A DNA stretch of 64,000 bases, from contig NZ_KB235898.1 of NCBI RefSeq assembly GCF_000332155.1, positions 1 to 64,000 of the forward strand, read 5' to 3'. Origin of the DNA: Kamptonema formosum PCC 6407. GTDB taxonomy: Bacteria > Cyanobacteriota > Cyanobacteriia > Cyanobacteriales > Microcoleaceae. The position numbers and the translations under genes are program-made. Below, piece after piece: positions 37,901-46,724 of the stretch (positions are counted from its first letter, which is position 1; each line of letters starts with the position of its first letter). The notes below the pieces were generated by a model. The model was not told the origin of the DNA, made no database searches, and worked only from the letters and a program-made list of their open reading frames with translations.

Positions 37901-38895
37901 TGCACCGAACCGTCCGCGAGGCGAATCGCGAGGTGCTAATACAGACTGCAAACCAGTTCCGCGACGAAATCACCAATCCTGTCAAACGCCGTTCCACAAG
38001 CTATCTCTCACCCGCACAAAAGCTTTATCAGTGGTTACTAAAGCCTTTAGAGGCGGAATTACAAGGGGAAAAAATAGAAACCCTTCTGTTTAGTCTGGAT
38101 GCAGGACTGCGGACGCTACCAATTGCCGCGCTCCATGACGGGAAACAATTTCTGGTAGAAAAATATAGCCTAGCGCTAATACCGAGCTTGAGCTTAACTA
38201 ATACTAGCTACCAACGCCTTTCTGGTGCCTCAGTTTTGGCAATGGGTGCATCAGTATTTTCGGACAAATCACCTTTACCCGCTGTACCTTTAGAATTGCA
38301 AACGATCGCGGCTAAGTGGCCAGGGCAATTTTTCCTCAATGAAGCTTTCACTCTTAAAAACCTCAAATCTCTACGCTCTGCGACACCTTATCAAATTATC
38401 CACTTAGCTACGCATGGCGAATTTAAGCCGGGGGCTGCCGGCAACTCTTACATTCAGTTATGGGATGCTCAACTGCAACTGAATCAGCTTAGGCAGTTAG
38501 GCTGGAGTAACCCGCCAGTAGAGTTACTGGTGTTGAGCGCTTGCCGCACGGCAGTGGGAGATAATGGCGCAGAATTAGGATTTGCAGGTCTTGCCGTACA
38601 AGCTGGGGTGAAGTCTGCCTTAGCTAGTTTATGGTATGTTTCCGATGAGGGAACGCTGGGGTTGATGGCAGGATTTTACAGCCAATTACGGAATGCTGCC
38701 ATTAAATCTGAAGCTTTGCGACAATCACAAATTGCGATGCTTCGAGGAGAAATCAAGATAGAGTCTGGCCAACTGCGAGGTGGTGGTGTAGCAAGTGGAG
38801 TAATGCTGCCCGCTGGGGGGAAAAATCAACTCAGTACAACTTTATCCCATCCTTATTATTGGAGTGGTTTTACGATGATAGGTAGTCCTTGGTAA
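31951..38895 (+). CDS. Giant secreted protein: TPS domain, Pro/Gln repeats, CHAT domain
   Basis: A 2,314-residue protein. A signal peptide (about 1-25, ..[10 protein letters not shown]) is followed by a haemagglutinin-type two-partner secretion domain (about 27-450; [19 protein letters not shown]) and Ser/Thr/Asn/Gly-rich beta-helix sequence to about 1390. Within this, two copies of a roughly 75-residue module (..SSxxITIGRxDSSG..) occur near 785 and 1115. Residues about 1392-1760 are Pro/Gln/Ser tandem repeats. The C-terminus (about 1890-2314) is a CHAT caspase-like domain: catalytic His 2155 in HLATHGEF and Cys 2198 in [13 protein letters not shown]. The TPS part implies export through an outer-membrane TpsB pore, which is not in the window. 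A surface-displayed or self-cleaving protease is inferred. Confidence 0.93.
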   Translation: MKRINRLLAFIPIPATLCLAASSFAQAPTIIPAPDGTGTAVTQQQNRFDITGGKSSGDGANLFHSFQQFGLSEGQIANFISNPAIRNILGRVVGGDASIINGLIQVTGGNSNLFLINPAGIIFGSSAQLNVPASFTATTATGIGFGSNWLNAVGSNNWTSLVGNPTAFTFSSPPGSIVNAGNLAVSAGENISLIGGTVINTGTIATSGGNITIAAVPGQSLVRISQPGHLLNLEIAVDPSGIENGVQPANIPQLLTGSKLGNATGLTVLADGSVQLSGTGIAVPTAPGDAIAGGALNASGNMGGQINIFGNQVGLIGTKVNASGSFGGGTVLIGGDYRGLGILPRADRTFVSQDSTINVDAINSGSGGRAIVWADDITRFYGNITARGVDNGGFVEVSGKQFLDYQGLADLRSLSGQVGTLLLDPTDITISNTPDTPTMAFANGTFSDSTTPTSNLSTTTLQNQLGLGNVVVNTASGLSALGNITVSSPISWSNSTALTLIANNDITTNQPIVNAGNGAIALQANNTIAVNANITTQGGSITLNADRDSSNVGAIAIANATISSSGGSIILGGGNTPSTSPAVGTAANPDGININNSTLNAGSGNISIVGTGVAGVSGASGIVIENNAIVQTTSTGTITLQGIGGNGTVSNNGIEINGANTTISSVNGNIQLTGTGSGSGDDNSGIFIANSTVQSSGGNLTLTGNGSASGSGISNIGIELDRSTLATVGTGNLTLTGIGGNGTEGILVNSSAINLIGGSGAITLTTDEINLLGNTTLAGNGTLQLQPLTPSLGITIGGDISDSSLNLGTIELATIQQGFSQITIGRNDSSGAIAIVGDATFQNPTTIQAPGTGGSIINTAGNITGSNNATITLNANQNIAIGSITNSGRGITISSASGNITTTGTLDTSSTTGSGGAISLTATNGISTGEINTSTSFATAANGGTVTLNAGSSNINLNGNISTSAVAGSGGNLTFASNVILPAPAIALSTLGTTSNGTIAFNSTLNGATANTNSLTVNAGAGNITFGGAIGSSTPLGDLTVNSGGNTAFSNTANVSNLTTDAAGTTQINGNITATGASGISLGEAATITGDVALTANKINFANTVSGTGNLILQPFTPTLEIAIGGTAASSGLDLTAAQLALLQNGFSSITIGRGDSSGNISLAGNVSFSNPVTIRTPAGTGSISGNGTITGSGNATITLIANQDITSGNITTSGRAITITSTTGNINASAATLNTSSTTGNGGPLTLNSNNNISTGNINSSGTSGGNVTVNAKGSIEIVTINAQGSASGSGGIVDITATNLVRITDTFTDINGIISSISTAGGSGGGAITIRHGGSTVTPFIVGDATTNGTKGAIASGANNAIAPTLTVPVPPETYTQGNINIITTASAAAPTPQPTPTSTPTPAPTQSPEPTQSPTPTPTESPQPTQSPTPAPTQSPQPTQSPQPTENPQPTQSPQPTENPQPTQSPQPTQSPQPTQSPQPTQSPQPTQSPQPTQSPQPTQSPQPVTNNQQQPVTNNQQQPIANNQQQPVTNNQQQPVTNNQQQPVTNNQQQPVTNNQQQPIANNQQQPGGVVNQQPGGTNQQQPGGTNQQQPGGTNQQQPGGTNQQQPGGTNQQQPGGTNQQQPGGTNQQQPGGTNQQQPGGTNQQQPGGTNQQQPGGTNQQQPGGTNQQQPGGTNQQQPGGTNQQQPGGTNQQQPGGTNQQQPGGTNQQQPGGTNQQQPGGNGNNQQPGGNGNPQQPVGNNQQPGGNGNPQQPGGNNQQPLPPRQQLANSPINPPPSPNLAGINTIRPDSPVLNSGGLYNQQILNVAPGIDRGDPGKPANPNSGLMPQPQSGNSISGNPGNSSILRVESNPGNSPSPQNPSPNGPKPDGNNPPPPGGAPNASLAGFSPAVEVARANLSQTLDAGRVEVAVPQIEVLTQQEYKDYLGESLSLGTAVNSAQNIREMLSKIEKQTGNRSAIVYAIARPDQLELVLMTASGHILHRTVREANREVLIQTANQFRDEITNPVKRRSTSYLSPAQKLYQWLLKPLEAELQGEKIETLLFSLDAGLRTLPIAALHDGKQFLVEKYSLALIPSLSLTNTSYQRLSGASVLAMGASVFSDKSPLPAVPLELQTIAAKWPGQFFLNEAFTLKNLKSLRSATPYQIIHLATHGEFKPGAAGNSYIQLWDAQLQLNQLRQLGWSNPPVELLVLSACRTAVGDNGAELGFAGLAVQAGVKSALASLWYVSDEGTLGLMAGFYSQLRNAAIKSEALRQSQIAMLRGEIKIESGQLRGGGVASGVMLPAGGKNQLSTTLSHPYYWSGFTMIGSPW
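36126..36471 (+). repeat. PTQSPQ-type coding repeat (18-bp units)
   Basis: Units of CCCACCCAGAGCCCGCAA encode Pro-Thr-Gln-Ser-Pro-Gln, with variants ending in Glu-Asn (PTENPQ). It is the first of three adjacent repeat classes in the TPS-CHAT gene. Confidence 0.9.
36472..36663 (+). repeat. Eight 24-bp units encoding (V/I)(T/A)NNQQQP
   Basis: Six units begin Val-Thr and two begin Ile-Ala (positions 3 and 8). Exact 24-base spacing keeps the frame. Confidence 0.95.
36688..37119 (+). repeat. Eighteen 24-bp units encoding GGTNQQQP
   Basis: 432 bases, 18 units of GGAGGAACAAATCAACAGCA plus ACCT. Only silent third-base changes are seen (AACA/AACG, CAG/CAA, CCT/CCC), so the peptide repeat is perfect. 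Degraded units (GGNGNNQQP) follow to about 37250. Confidence 0.95.
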
Positions 38896-38899
38896 TTGT

Positions 38900-38983
38900 T
38901 AGTTGTTAGTTGTTGGTTGTTGGTTGTTGGTTGTTCAGTAAATCCTTCTTACTTCTTCCTTCTTCCTTCTTCCTTCTTCCTTC
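38900..38983. repeat. TTGGTTG and CTTCCTT repeats after the TPS-CHAT gene
   Basis: About five GTTGGTT/GTTAGTT units, then CTTCTTCCTTC units. No clear terminator lies between the two convergent genes other than these repeats. Confidence 0.85.
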
Positions 38984-38987
38984 GTAA

Positions 38988-39368
38988 TTAAATTTGCTCC
39001 AGATAGCTCAGTAGGTCTGCCATTTCTTGGGGACTTGGCTGAAACTGAGGCATGGGAGGGGTTTGTCCGCTGATTACTTGCTCGATCAGACGGCTCTCAG
39101 ACTTACGCTGGGAGACACCGTGTAAGTTTGGGCCTATCTGACTGTTGAGATGCCATGCGTGACAACCGGCACAATTCATTTGAAAAATGGCTTGACCTTG
39201 AATGGGATTGCCATTCATGGACAAAACGGTTTTGATGTAGGGATCTGCGGCCTGAAAATGTCTTATGCCTAAAATCGCTATAAGACTTACCAGCGAAACC
39301 ACTAGAGCAATCAAAGCGATCCGCTTGACCAGGTGTTGAATTTCATTGCTAGCGAGCTGGTTATCCAA
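38988..39368 (-). CDS. Membrane-anchored monohaem c-type cytochrome
   Basis: A 126-residue protein with one N-terminal membrane helix (about 14-34, IALIALVVSLVSLIAILGI). A class I cytochrome c domain follows, with the haem site CAGCH (FQMNCAGCHAWH) and a candidate axial methionine in TPPMPQFQPS. The domain faces the lumen or periplasm. It resembles small anchored cytochromes annotated as CytM-like in cyanobacteria; I do not assign the symbol. The start codon is TTG. petG lies 355 bases upstream, divergent, so the two share an intergenic region but not a transcript. Probable electron carrier near the b6f complex. Confidence 0.85.
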   Translation of the reverse strand: MDNQLASNEIQHLVKRIALIALVVSLVSLIAILGIRHFQAADPYIKTVLSMNGNPIQGQAIFQMNCAGCHAWHLNSQIGPNLHGVSQRKSESRLIEQVISGQTPPMPQFQPSPQEMADLLSYLEQI

Positions 39369-39723
39369 AGGTTTCTAATTAAATAAGAATCTACAAGAAA
39401 GTTTAATTCACATAACATAGCTTAATGGTTCCCGGCAGGAAGGGCAAGGAATTAGTAATTAAAAATTAAAAATTAAAAATTAAAAATTAAAAATATACCA
39501 AGTGCTAATATAGCAACCGCCAAGGTAGTTAGGACATTTTAGTTTCCTCAAACTATTAATTCTATTCCCTTCTTCCTCTTCTTCCCCTAGCCCCTAGCCC
39601 CTAGTCCCTAGTCCCTAACCGCCTTGGCGGTTGTGATTTTTTTACTCTGTCAAGTAAGTTCACATTTCAATTAAGATTAAGATTGCTATAAATTGCGAAA
39701 AGTAAGAAATAAGGAGATATAAC
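39369..39723. other. Region between cytochrome gene and petG, mostly repeats
   Basis: TTAAAAA units (39459-39493), then TATAGCAACCGCCAAGGTAG (39510-) and CCCCTAGCCCCTAGT units (39585-39620) ending in CCGCCTTGGCGGTTG. The outer parts form an inverted repeat (CAACCGCCAAGG with CCTTGGCGGTTG is imperfect). An AT-rich leader precedes petG, with GGAGA about 10 bases before its GTG. Confidence 0.6.
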
Positions 39724-39843
39724 GTGGTAGAACCGCTGCTTTCAGGTATTGTCTTGGGTTTGATTGCCGTCACCTTGCTGGGGCTATTTTTCGCTGCCTA
39801 TCAGCAATACAAGCGTGGCGATCAGTTAGGCATTAATAAATAG
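39724..39843 (+). CDS. petG: Cytochrome b6f complex subunit PetG
   Basis: A 39-residue single-helix subunit, beginning [20 protein letters not shown] and ending [11 protein letters not shown], a close match to the conserved PetG sequence. PetG is needed for assembly and stability of the cytochrome b6f complex in thylakoids. The start is GTG, with GGAGATATAAC upstream. The gene is below the length cutoff of many callers. It is convergent with rsmD, 16 bases away. Confidence 0.97.
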   Translation: MVEPLLSGIVLGLIAVTLLGLFFAAYQQYKRGDQLGINK

Positions 39844-39859
39844 AGAAGCGATCGCCTAT

Positions 39860-40402
39860 TTATGCGGGACGGTAGAAAGTCAAGGCTGTATTGCCATAGA
39901 CTTTCTGCCTGCAAATTTCCAAGGGCGGTAATGGTTCTATTGTCTCTAGTTCGGGGCTGTGTTCTACTGCTATTTCGCCGTACTCGGCTAACATTTGTTG
40001 GGTAGCGATCGCTTCTAACACTGGTTGGTACAAGTCGCTGGCGTAGGGCGGATCGAAGTAAATTCGGTCAAACTGCTGTCCGGCTAGCTTATGCAGTTCT
40101 GCGATCGCATCTCCCCGAAGGATCTGGAATTGCTGGGAAGAGTTGGCTACTTGCTGCCAATTTTGGCGAATGATGGTGCAAGCTTTGGCGGACTTTTCGA
40201 TCGCGATCGCTTCTTTGGCCCCCCGACACAGTGCTTCAGCACCCATTGACCCGCTACCGGCACACAAATCTAGCCATCGGCATCCGTCAATAGTGCCTTG
40301 CCAAATATTGAAAACGGCCTCTCGTACTCGCCCCAAAGTCGGGCGGGTGAGAAGTCCGGGTAGAGTTTTAAGTTGACGGTTGCCGTGAATTCTGAGAGTC
40401 AT
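39860..40402 (-). CDS. rsmD: 16S rRNA (guanine-966-N2)-methyltransferase
   Basis: A 180-residue SAM-dependent methyltransferase. Seen: LKTLPGLLTRPTLGRVREA at the N-terminus, SAM-binding WLDLCAGSGSMGAEALCRG and the catalytic YFDPPY motif. It methylates G966 of 16S rRNA in the small ribosomal subunit. Length is standard. It lies downstream of hisH on the same strand; 28 bases of TTAACTG repeat separate the two, so cotranscription is likely. Confidence 0.95.
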   Translation of the reverse strand: MTLRIHGNRQLKTLPGLLTRPTLGRVREAVFNIWQGTIDGCRWLDLCAGSGSMGAEALCRGAKEAIAIEKSAKACTIIRQNWQQVANSSQQFQILRGDAIAELHKLAGQQFDRIYFDPPYASDLYQPVLEAIATQQMLAEYGEIAVEHSPELETIEPLPPLEICRQKVYGNTALTFYRPA

Positions 40403-40411
40403 TTTATCAAT

Positions 40412-40444
40412 TAAAGTTAACTGTTAACTGTTAACTGTTAACTG
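40412..40444. repeat. TTAACTG tandem repeat between hisH and rsmD
   Basis: Four to five units of GTTAACT. The block overlaps the 3' end of hisH, so the last codons of that gene (VTVNS) are written in repeat sequence. Confidence 0.85.
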
Positions 40445-41066
40445 TCACCCTGACTTGGCTAACAAAGTTTGATAGAATTTGTAAGCCTGTAGCAGAAGAC
40501 TTTTCTGGATGAAATTGTACGGCCATCAAATTACCTTGGGCGATCGCGGCTGTCACAGTTTGAGTACCGTGAGTTGTACTTGCAGCGCACACCCTCGAAT
40601 CGACAGGATCGACATAGTAAGAATGGACGAAATAAACCCAATTATTTGCTGATAAACTTTGCCACAAAGGGATATCTGGCTGATTAAATTGTAGTTGGTT
40701 CCATCCCATGTGAGGAATTGTCAGCCCTGGTTCCGAATGAAACCTGCGTACAGTACCGGCGACAATTCCTAACCCTGGTTCTGTGCCTTCTTCGGAACTT
40801 TCAAACAATATTTGCAAACCCAGACAGATGCCTAAGAATGGTTTACCAGATGCGATCGCGGCTTTAATTGGTTCGACTAAGCCGCGCGATCGCAAATGCT
40901 GTACGGCGGGGTCAAACGAACCCACACCGGGCAAAACCACTGCATCTGCTCGATCGATTTCCTTCGGCGAATCAGTGACATGAGGCGTTGCACCCACTTT
41001 CTCCAAGCCTTTGCAGACTGAGTGCAAATTGCCCATATCGTAGTCTACTACTGCAATCACAGACAT
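40431..41066 (-). CDS. hisH: Imidazole glycerol phosphate synthase, glutaminase subunit
   Basis: A 211-residue class I glutamine amidotransferase. It releases ammonia from glutamine for HisF in histidine synthesis. Seen: VVDYDMGNLHSVCKGLE, the oxyanion region LPGVGSFDPA, nucleophile GICLGLQILFESSEEG and the His-Glu pair in QFHPEKSS. Length is standard. hisF is not in the window. The C-terminus runs into a tandem repeat, giving VRVTVNS, which may be a small lineage-specific extension. Confidence 0.96.
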   Translation of the reverse strand: MSVIAVVDYDMGNLHSVCKGLEKVGATPHVTDSPKEIDRADAVVLPGVGSFDPAVQHLRSRGLVEPIKAAIASGKPFLGICLGLQILFESSEEGTEPGLGIVAGTVRRFHSEPGLTIPHMGWNQLQFNQPDIPLWQSLSANNWVYFVHSYYVDPVDSRVCAASTTHGTQTVTAAIAQGNLMAVQFHPEKSSATGLQILSNFVSQVRVTVNS

Positions 41067-41133
41067 TGATTTGGCCTTATATTAGAAGCTTTCACTATCT
41101 TTACACAAAACCGACTCTGCGATCGCCCTTTCT

Positions 41134-41667
41134 ATGACGATAAACATTCTGCTCACCTCTTTTGACACTTGGCTACCCCATCAGCCGTCTAATGCTTCGG
41201 ACGATTTACTGGCAAAGGTTGCGGAAATAGAATCTTTGCCTTACGCGCTAACTTTTTTAAGAAAACTGCCCGTCGATCCAAAGTTCGGGCCGAAACAAGC
41301 GATCGCTAAAATTGACGAATTACAGCCCGATTTAATTATTTGCTGTGGCATGGCGGAATCGCGTAAAATTTTAACTGTAGAATCTACTGCTATTTCTGAG
41401 GGCGAAATCCTACAAACAACTATCCCACTGTCAAGCCTAGTTGCAAATTTAACTTTAACTGAAATTAGCGATGATGCAGGTAAATTTGTTTGCGAAGCTC
41501 TATATTATTCAGTCTTAAAACATATAAAAAAGAAGAGATTGCAAAGTCAATGTATATTTATCCATGTCCCGATTCTGACAGAAGAAAACATTGAAATAAT
41601 TCTCAAAGATTTTTTATTGATTATGGACTTTTGTAATGAACACAGTAAAATCAAACTTATTTCTTAG
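41134..41667 (+). CDS. Peptidase C15 (pyroglutamyl peptidase)-like protein
   Basis: A 177-residue protein with the layout of pyroglutamyl peptidase I: N-terminal ILLTSFDTWLPHQPSNAS, ICCGMAESR, DDAGKFVCEALYYSVL with the family cysteine, and IFIHVPIL with the family histidine. The enzyme removes N-terminal pyroglutamate from peptides. The protein is shorter than the usual 200-215 residues and the N-terminal loop differs (SFDTW in place of GFEPF), so specificity may differ. It is divergent from hisH across 67 bases. Confidence 0.75.
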   Translation: MTINILLTSFDTWLPHQPSNASDDLLAKVAEIESLPYALTFLRKLPVDPKFGPKQAIAKIDELQPDLIICCGMAESRKILTVESTAISEGEILQTTIPLSSLVANLTLTEISDDAGKFVCEALYYSVLKHIKKKRLQSQCIFIHVPILTEENIEIILKDFLLIMDFCNEHSKIKLIS

Positions 41668-41772
41668 TCCGCGTAGGCGGGGTTTGTTTCTGTAGTAATA
41701 CCCAATAATTAAACGTAGCCCACCTTACAATTTATAGCGTTTATTTATGTTCACCTAGTTACCCCCTTTATT

Positions 41773-41837
41773 GTCATTGCAAGCCAAGCGAAACAATCGC
41801 CTAGTCTCTGCGATTGCTTCGCTTCGCTCGCAATGAC
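41773..41837. repeat. Palindromic element (related to copies A and B)
   Basis: GTCATTGCAAGCCAAGCGAA and its imperfect complement GCTTCGCTTCGCTCGCAATG form a stem around CTAGTCTCTG, the same centre as copy A reversed. The flank TATAGCGTTTATTTATGT (41733-41750) is shared with the element at 60572-60698. Confidence 0.7.
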
Positions 41838-41892
41838 GACGGATAATTACTCATAAAAATGATAAAACAACAAACTTATTACCAATTACCAA

Positions 41893-43239
41893 TCAAGATA
41901 ATAACAACGGAAACCAAATCGCCAAAGCTAAGAGAGTAAGAAACAAAACAGGTAAAGTCAAAATTACATTGAGACGAAAATATTGACTCCATTTTATGTC
42001 GCAGCCTCGGCACTTCAAGATATTGAGCCAAAGTAGGGTCGATAAACTGCCAATCGGAGTAATTTTAGCACCCAGAGCGCACCCAATGACAGAGGCGTAA
42101 ACCATACCTTCTTGGATATCGGGAGGGATAATATAGGTAGATTGAATGGCTAATGTGTGAATTAAGACAGCAGGTAAATTATTAGTAACGGCGGCAAATA
42201 TTGTCGCTAAAAATCCCGTGCTAATTATAGATAGAAATAATCCCCATTGGGCGAACTGTGCTGAGATTAATCCGATTGTAGTTATTAAGCCAGAATTACC
42301 CAAGCCGAGCGCGATTATATACATCCCCCAGCTAAATAAAATAATTTGTACGGAGGTAGAGTTGAGGAATTTAGTGAAGGGAGATAAGGAGCGGACGAGC
42401 GGGGCAAAAGACCGCAGTGGTAGGGATGAATTCGTATAGGAGAAACCGCTTATAGGATCGAAATAAACTGTAGCGTCAACTTTTATTGTCTCTTTTTCAG
42501 GTTGGTTACTATTTATTTTCTCTTGTGCCGATGGCAAAGCTTCTGGTTCTTTAATCTCCTGTTTTTTTGGGGAGAAATGAGGCTCAATAGCTGGTTTAAA
42601 AGCTGTTCTAACTAAGTCGAAGGATGGGTAGGTGGGGGGGATATCAGACCAAAAATAGAACAAGAAAACGGCGAAACTGGCGGCGATCGCGACTCCACTG
42701 ACAGGTATCATGACTGAAGCGTAGCGTGTCGCGGAAATGTCGGCATAACTCGCAGCGATGGTATTCACTAAATTGCTGGAGGTGAAAGCCAAACTAGCAA
42801 CGTCAGCAATAAAACCTGTGGCGATCGCAAAAGCAAAGGTTGGTTTCCGGCGAAAACCAAGCAAAGCGAGGATTTCAAAGACAAAGGGGGTGAGAGTCAG
42901 CGTTGCGCCGCAGTTAGTCAGTAAGATACTGGCAACTACAGTCGCCAGTCCCAGCATTAAAAATAGTAGCCTACCTCTGTTCAAATTCCAGCCAGCCGCA
43001 CGGAGTGCTAACCAGCGTAGGGCCCCGGTTTGTTCGAGAATCCAGTTTAAAGCGAGCAAAGCCGCCAAAGTCAGGGTGTTGTTGCCGAGAATTACTCTGG
43101 CGGCGGGGAGATTTTGTAACGCGATCGCGCCAGTTGTTAAGGTGGCGATCGCTCCCCCTAAAGCACTAAAACCAATGCCTAATCCTCTTGGTTGCCAGAT
43201 GGCGATCGCGAGGGTAAGCAAGAAAATGGCTAAAATCAA
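41893..43239 (-). CDS. ArsB/NhaD-type ion transporter
   Basis: A 448-residue membrane protein with about 11-12 helices of the ion-transporter superfamily that includes ArsB. Seen: LLTNCGATLTLTPFVFEIL, AFTSSNLVNTIAASYADI and, in the second half, AAVTNNLPAVLIHTLA and KITPIGSLSTLLWLNIL. The two NxxP/NxP-like hairpins are typical of the two inverted halves. A charged cytoplasmic loop (about 215-275, KKQEIKEPEALPS..) joins them. Family members export arsenite or antimonite or exchange Na+/H+; no arsR or arsC is nearby, so the substrate is open. It begins 35 bases after the TPR gene and is probably cotranscribed. Confidence 0.8.
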   Translation of the reverse strand: MILAIFLLTLAIAIWQPRGLGIGFSALGGAIATLTTGAIALQNLPAARVILGNNTLTLAALLALNWILEQTGALRWLALRAAGWNLNRGRLLFLMLGLATVVASILLTNCGATLTLTPFVFEILALLGFRRKPTFAFAIATGFIADVASLAFTSSNLVNTIAASYADISATRYASVMIPVSGVAIAASFAVFLFYFWSDIPPTYPSFDLVRTAFKPAIEPHFSPKKQEIKEPEALPSAQEKINSNQPEKETIKVDATVYFDPISGFSYTNSSLPLRSFAPLVRSLSPFTKFLNSTSVQIILFSWGMYIIALGLGNSGLITTIGLISAQFAQWGLFLSIISTGFLATIFAAVTNNLPAVLIHTLAIQSTYIIPPDIQEGMVYASVIGCALGAKITPIGSLSTLLWLNILKCRGCDIKWSQYFRLNVILTLPVLFLTLLALAIWFPLLLS

Positions 43240-43274
43240 GTTTATGCAGATCCCTGAGTCAGAAAGTGTTGACT

Positions 43275-45830
43275 TTATTCTGCTTCAATTAAGTCCCAAA
43301 ATCTGTCATCTTCTGCAATGAACTCAAAATCTGGTTCCGTTGTTGCTTCGATCCGATATTGGGGATTGCGCGCGATCGCGTGTTCTAGATTTTCAACTGC
43401 CAAGTCTACTTCCTGTTGCAAGGCATAACAAATCGCCTTGTTGTAATAAGCGTTGGCAAAGTCTGATTTAATTTTAATCGCGCGGTCAAAGCTTTCAATC
43501 GCTTCGTTATCGCGTTCTAGCTTGACCAATATCTCGCCTCTGGAATTCCAAGCTTTATAAGACTCATAATTCAATTCTATGGATTTGTCGAAAGAAGCGA
43601 TCGCCTCTTCATATCGTTCTAAAACCCCCAAAGCTAAACCTCGATTTAACCAGGCGACGGCATCATCAGGCTCTACATGAACCGCGCGATCGAAGGATTT
43701 GAAAGCTTCCTCCTCCTGTTGTAACGTTCCTAGTGCCACCCCTCGGTTTACCCACGCTTCGCGGTAATCGGGATTGATTTCGATGGCTTTGTCAAAGGAT
43801 GCGATCGCGTCTTCCGCACGTTTCAATTTTGCCAAGGCTAATCCTCGGTGCAGCCATGCTTTGCTATCCTGCGGCTGAATTTCCAACACCTGGTTAAAAT
43901 CTGCGATCGCTGCTTCATAACGCCGCAATTCTTTTAAGGTAATACCTCGATGATACCAAATATTGGCATCATCTGTTTTCAGTTCAATAGCTCGATCGAA
44001 AGCAGCCTTTGCCTCTTCAAACTGCTGCAATTCCCACTGAGCCAGACCGCGCTGATACCAAATCTCAGGGCAATTTTGCTTGATTTCCAAAGCGCGATCG
44101 CAATTGGATATTACCTCATTGTAACGCCCTTGAGACAACAAACTATTTCCCTCATTGATATAGTCTTCCACATTCAAGAACAATTCAGGGTGATTTGATT
44201 TCAGCCTTTCAATTTGTTCGTTTAAACCTTGAATTTTTACCGTCACTTCCGGGATTACCGCCTCTGCGATCGTCGTCGGCGAACTATCAGCAATTTCCTG
44301 CCAAATTTGAGCTTTATGAGTTTGAGTTTCCGATAGTATTTCTGAAAGTTGAGCAACCAAATCACCCTGGGATTGCTCTAAATTCTGAATCGTTAAATCC
44401 TTACGAGCTTGTACCTGAGTTTCCAACTCCGTGAGTACAGCAGTAATTTCAGTTTCTAGTTGTTCTAAGTTCTGTAGAGCTAAATTTTTTCCTCCTTGAA
44501 TCTCAGACATTAATGTAGACAATTGAGCCTTTGCAGAACTCTGGAGATTTTCCAAATCCTGAAAAGTTTGAGCCTGATTTTGTTTAATACCAGCTTGGGA
44601 ATCCGAGACAAAAGTAGTAAACTCTGTCTCTACATCTTTCAAATTCTTGCTCACCAACAGCATTTGCTTTTTAATTTCCAACTGCAATTCTGAAAGTTGA
44701 GCAGTTATTTCTCTCCCTAATCGTTCCTGATGTTTAATTGCTTCTGCATGGAACAGCCGCACTTTTTGTTCAGAATCAACTTTAAGTTTTTCTAGACACT
44801 GGGTTAAATCAGACTCTTGCTTTTTCAAGTTTTCCAGAATAAAATCCTGTTGCCTTTCCACATTAACTGGAATTTGAGCCAATTTAATTGATAGCTCTGA
44901 CTGCGCTTGTTTGAGATTTTGTAGAATTAAATCCTGTTGTTTTTCGGCATTAACTGAAATTTCAGCTAATTTAGCCGACAAGCCAGATTCCGCCTGCTTC
45001 AGATTTTGCAGAATTAAATTCTGTTGCTTTTCTGCATTAATTTGAATTTCCGAATATTGAGATGCAAACTCAGCTTCCGTCTGTTTCATAGTTTGCAGGA
45101 CTGTATTTTTCTGACCTTGAACCTCAGACTGCATATCCAAAAGCTGAGGAGCAAACTGTGAGGATAATTTTTCTAAATTTTGGAGAATTAAATCCTGTTG
45201 GTTTTGAATATTTTCTTGGATTTCAGCAAGCCGTGCCCCAAACTCTACCTCAGATTTTTTTAGCTTGTCGAGTCCATATTTCGTCTCTTCTCCAACATCG
45301 GCTTGCACTTGAGAAAACAACTTCGATGTTTTCTCTTTTTTAACAGCTAACTCTTCGTGAAAATTTGATTCCTCGCGCTCTAAATCTGTTTCTATCTCCT
45401 CAGCTTTTAGGAGAATACCTTGAACAGTTTGATTAGCTTCAGCAATCCGCTTGTCCAAACCTTTTAATTCATTAAGCTGACTTCTCGCCATACTTGCGAT
45501 TTCAAACATCACAGCTCGGCGCAACAGGAACAAAACTGCAATTGCAGCAGCTAAAAGCAGCACAAAAGCCCCAAGCACAACATTAAATAAAAGTGTTGTG
45601 CGACTAAAATTGCGGAGATTTTCAGCTTGAGTTCGCTCAAGAATCCGCTTTTGTTCTCGCAATTGTTCGAGTTCCCGTCGTTCCCCAGTAGAAATGGGTT
45701 TTGTCTGAGTTGTTTCAGCAGCATTTGGGGAGGTGGGTTGAGCAAAAGCAACACCCACAGACAATAAAAGCGTTGAAAGAACGGCATTACCTGCCAATAC
45801 TAAAGCGAATTTGGGATGCTTTTGTTTCAT
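43275..45830 (-). CDS. Signal-anchored coiled-coil protein with TPR domain
   Basis: An 851-residue protein. A signal-like helix (about 8-30, ending VGVAFAQP) and a second membrane helix (about 80-105, VVLGAFVLLLAAAIAVLFLL) are followed by a long coiled coil (about 110-545). Within it a 29-residue unit recurs at least five times (QQDLILQNLKQ.., QKNTVLQTMKQ.., QQNLILQNLKQ.., QQDLILQNLKQ.., QQDFILENLKK..). The C-terminus (about 565-851) has seven TPR motifs (AWLHRGLALAKLKRAEDAI and similar). It is probably a membrane-attached scaffold. The ArsB-like gene follows 35 bases downstream. No enzymatic motif was seen. Confidence 0.85.
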   Translation of the reverse strand: MKQKHPKFALVLAGNAVLSTLLLSVGVAFAQPTSPNAAETTQTKPISTGERRELEQLREQKRILERTQAENLRNFSRTTLLFNVVLGAFVLLLAAAIAVLFLLRRAVMFEIASMARSQLNELKGLDKRIAEANQTVQGILLKAEEIETDLEREESNFHEELAVKKEKTSKLFSQVQADVGEETKYGLDKLKKSEVEFGARLAEIQENIQNQQDLILQNLEKLSSQFAPQLLDMQSEVQGQKNTVLQTMKQTEAEFASQYSEIQINAEKQQNLILQNLKQAESGLSAKLAEISVNAEKQQDLILQNLKQAQSELSIKLAQIPVNVERQQDFILENLKKQESDLTQCLEKLKVDSEQKVRLFHAEAIKHQERLGREITAQLSELQLEIKKQMLLVSKNLKDVETEFTTFVSDSQAGIKQNQAQTFQDLENLQSSAKAQLSTLMSEIQGGKNLALQNLEQLETEITAVLTELETQVQARKDLTIQNLEQSQGDLVAQLSEILSETQTHKAQIWQEIADSSPTTIAEAVIPEVTVKIQGLNEQIERLKSNHPELFLNVEDYINEGNSLLSQGRYNEVISNCDRALEIKQNCPEIWYQRGLAQWELQQFEEAKAAFDRAIELKTDDANIWYHRGITLKELRRYEAAIADFNQVLEIQPQDSKAWLHRGLALAKLKRAEDAIASFDKAIEINPDYREAWVNRGVALGTLQQEEEAFKSFDRAVHVEPDDAVAWLNRGLALGVLERYEEAIASFDKSIELNYESYKAWNSRGEILVKLERDNEAIESFDRAIKIKSDFANAYYNKAICYALQQEVDLAVENLEHAIARNPQYRIEATTEPDFEFIAEDDRFWDLIEAE

Positions 45831-46072
45831 TTGGGGTACCGAGTTGCATTCAAACGGGTAACTTAATCGTGCTCTTACTCTTTTCTTTGGGTCTTTTGAG
45901 CCTTTGGGGTTCGTTAACTAAATTCTACCTTATACCAAAATTATTCAAGTGAGCGCTGCTGAAAGTATATTTCTCTCCCTTAACATATAGATTATAGCAG
46001 CGCTCACCCTACAATTGATAGTTTTATTGCATTAGTCCGCCCAGGCAGACTTTATTCCTGATACCCCCAATT

Positions 46073-46597
46073 TCAATCGTCTGATAATGTTTTGGGACAA
46101 ATATCATCATCAAACCAAGCGGTTAATGCTACAGCCAAAGCATCAGCAGCATCGTCTGGTTTAGGAATATCATCTAATTCTAACTCCCTCGCCACAGCGT
46201 CTTGTACATCATACTTATCAGCATTGCCACGACCTGTTAAAGCTAGTTTAATTTGAGCTGGAGTAAACTCAACTAAAGGGACATTTTGCTGAGCTAATAC
46301 TAACATCAAAACTCCTCTTGCTTGAGCGACAACAATGGCACTCCCCATTTTATAGAAAAACAACTTTTCCGCTACGGCTAAATCCGGTTTGAACTGGTCA
46401 ATTATAGCGTTTAAATCATCGTAAATAGTGCGGAGACGCTGCCCCATTTCTTGACCTGCGGGAGTTTTAATCACGCCAAAATCAATCATTGAAACGCGAT
46501 AATCTTCATCTTTTTTCCCAGCAATAATTTCACAATCAATTACCCCAAATCCTAGAATTGCCAGCCCCGGATCTAATCCTAGAATTCGCTTTTTCAT
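46073..46597 (-). CDS. ruvC: Holliday junction resolvase RuvC
   Basis: A 174-residue endonuclease that cuts Holliday junctions. Seen: the first acidic strand [17 protein letters not shown], the second acidic cluster [46 protein letters not shown] and the final catalytic aspartates in [17 protein letters not shown]. All four acidic residues appear present. ruvA and ruvB are not in the window. chlI lies upstream on the same strand, 293 bases away, across a palindromic element. Confidence 0.97.
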   Translation of the reverse strand: MKKRILGLDPGLAILGFGVIDCEIIAGKKDEDYRVSMIDFGVIKTPAGQEMGQRLRTIYDDLNAIIDQFKPDLAVAEKLFFYKMGSAIVVAQARGVLMLVLAQQNVPLVEFTPAQIKLALTGRGNADKYDVQDAVARELELDDIPKPDDAADALAVALTAWFDDDICPKTLSDD

Positions 46598-46615
46598 TGT
46601 AATAGTGGCTAATAG

Positions 46616-46660
46616 CTAATTGGTAATTGGTAATTGGTAATTGGTAATTGGTAATTGGTT
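46616..46660. repeat. GGTAATT tandem repeat upstream of ruvC
   Basis: Five TTGGTAA units directly before the ruvC start, preceded on the same side by copy B of the palindromic element. Confidence 0.9.
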
Positions 46661-46724
46661 ATATCCGTTAAATCGCTTCTAGAATCCGTTGCCTAATACC
46701 ATTAGCCATCAGCAATTAGTTATT

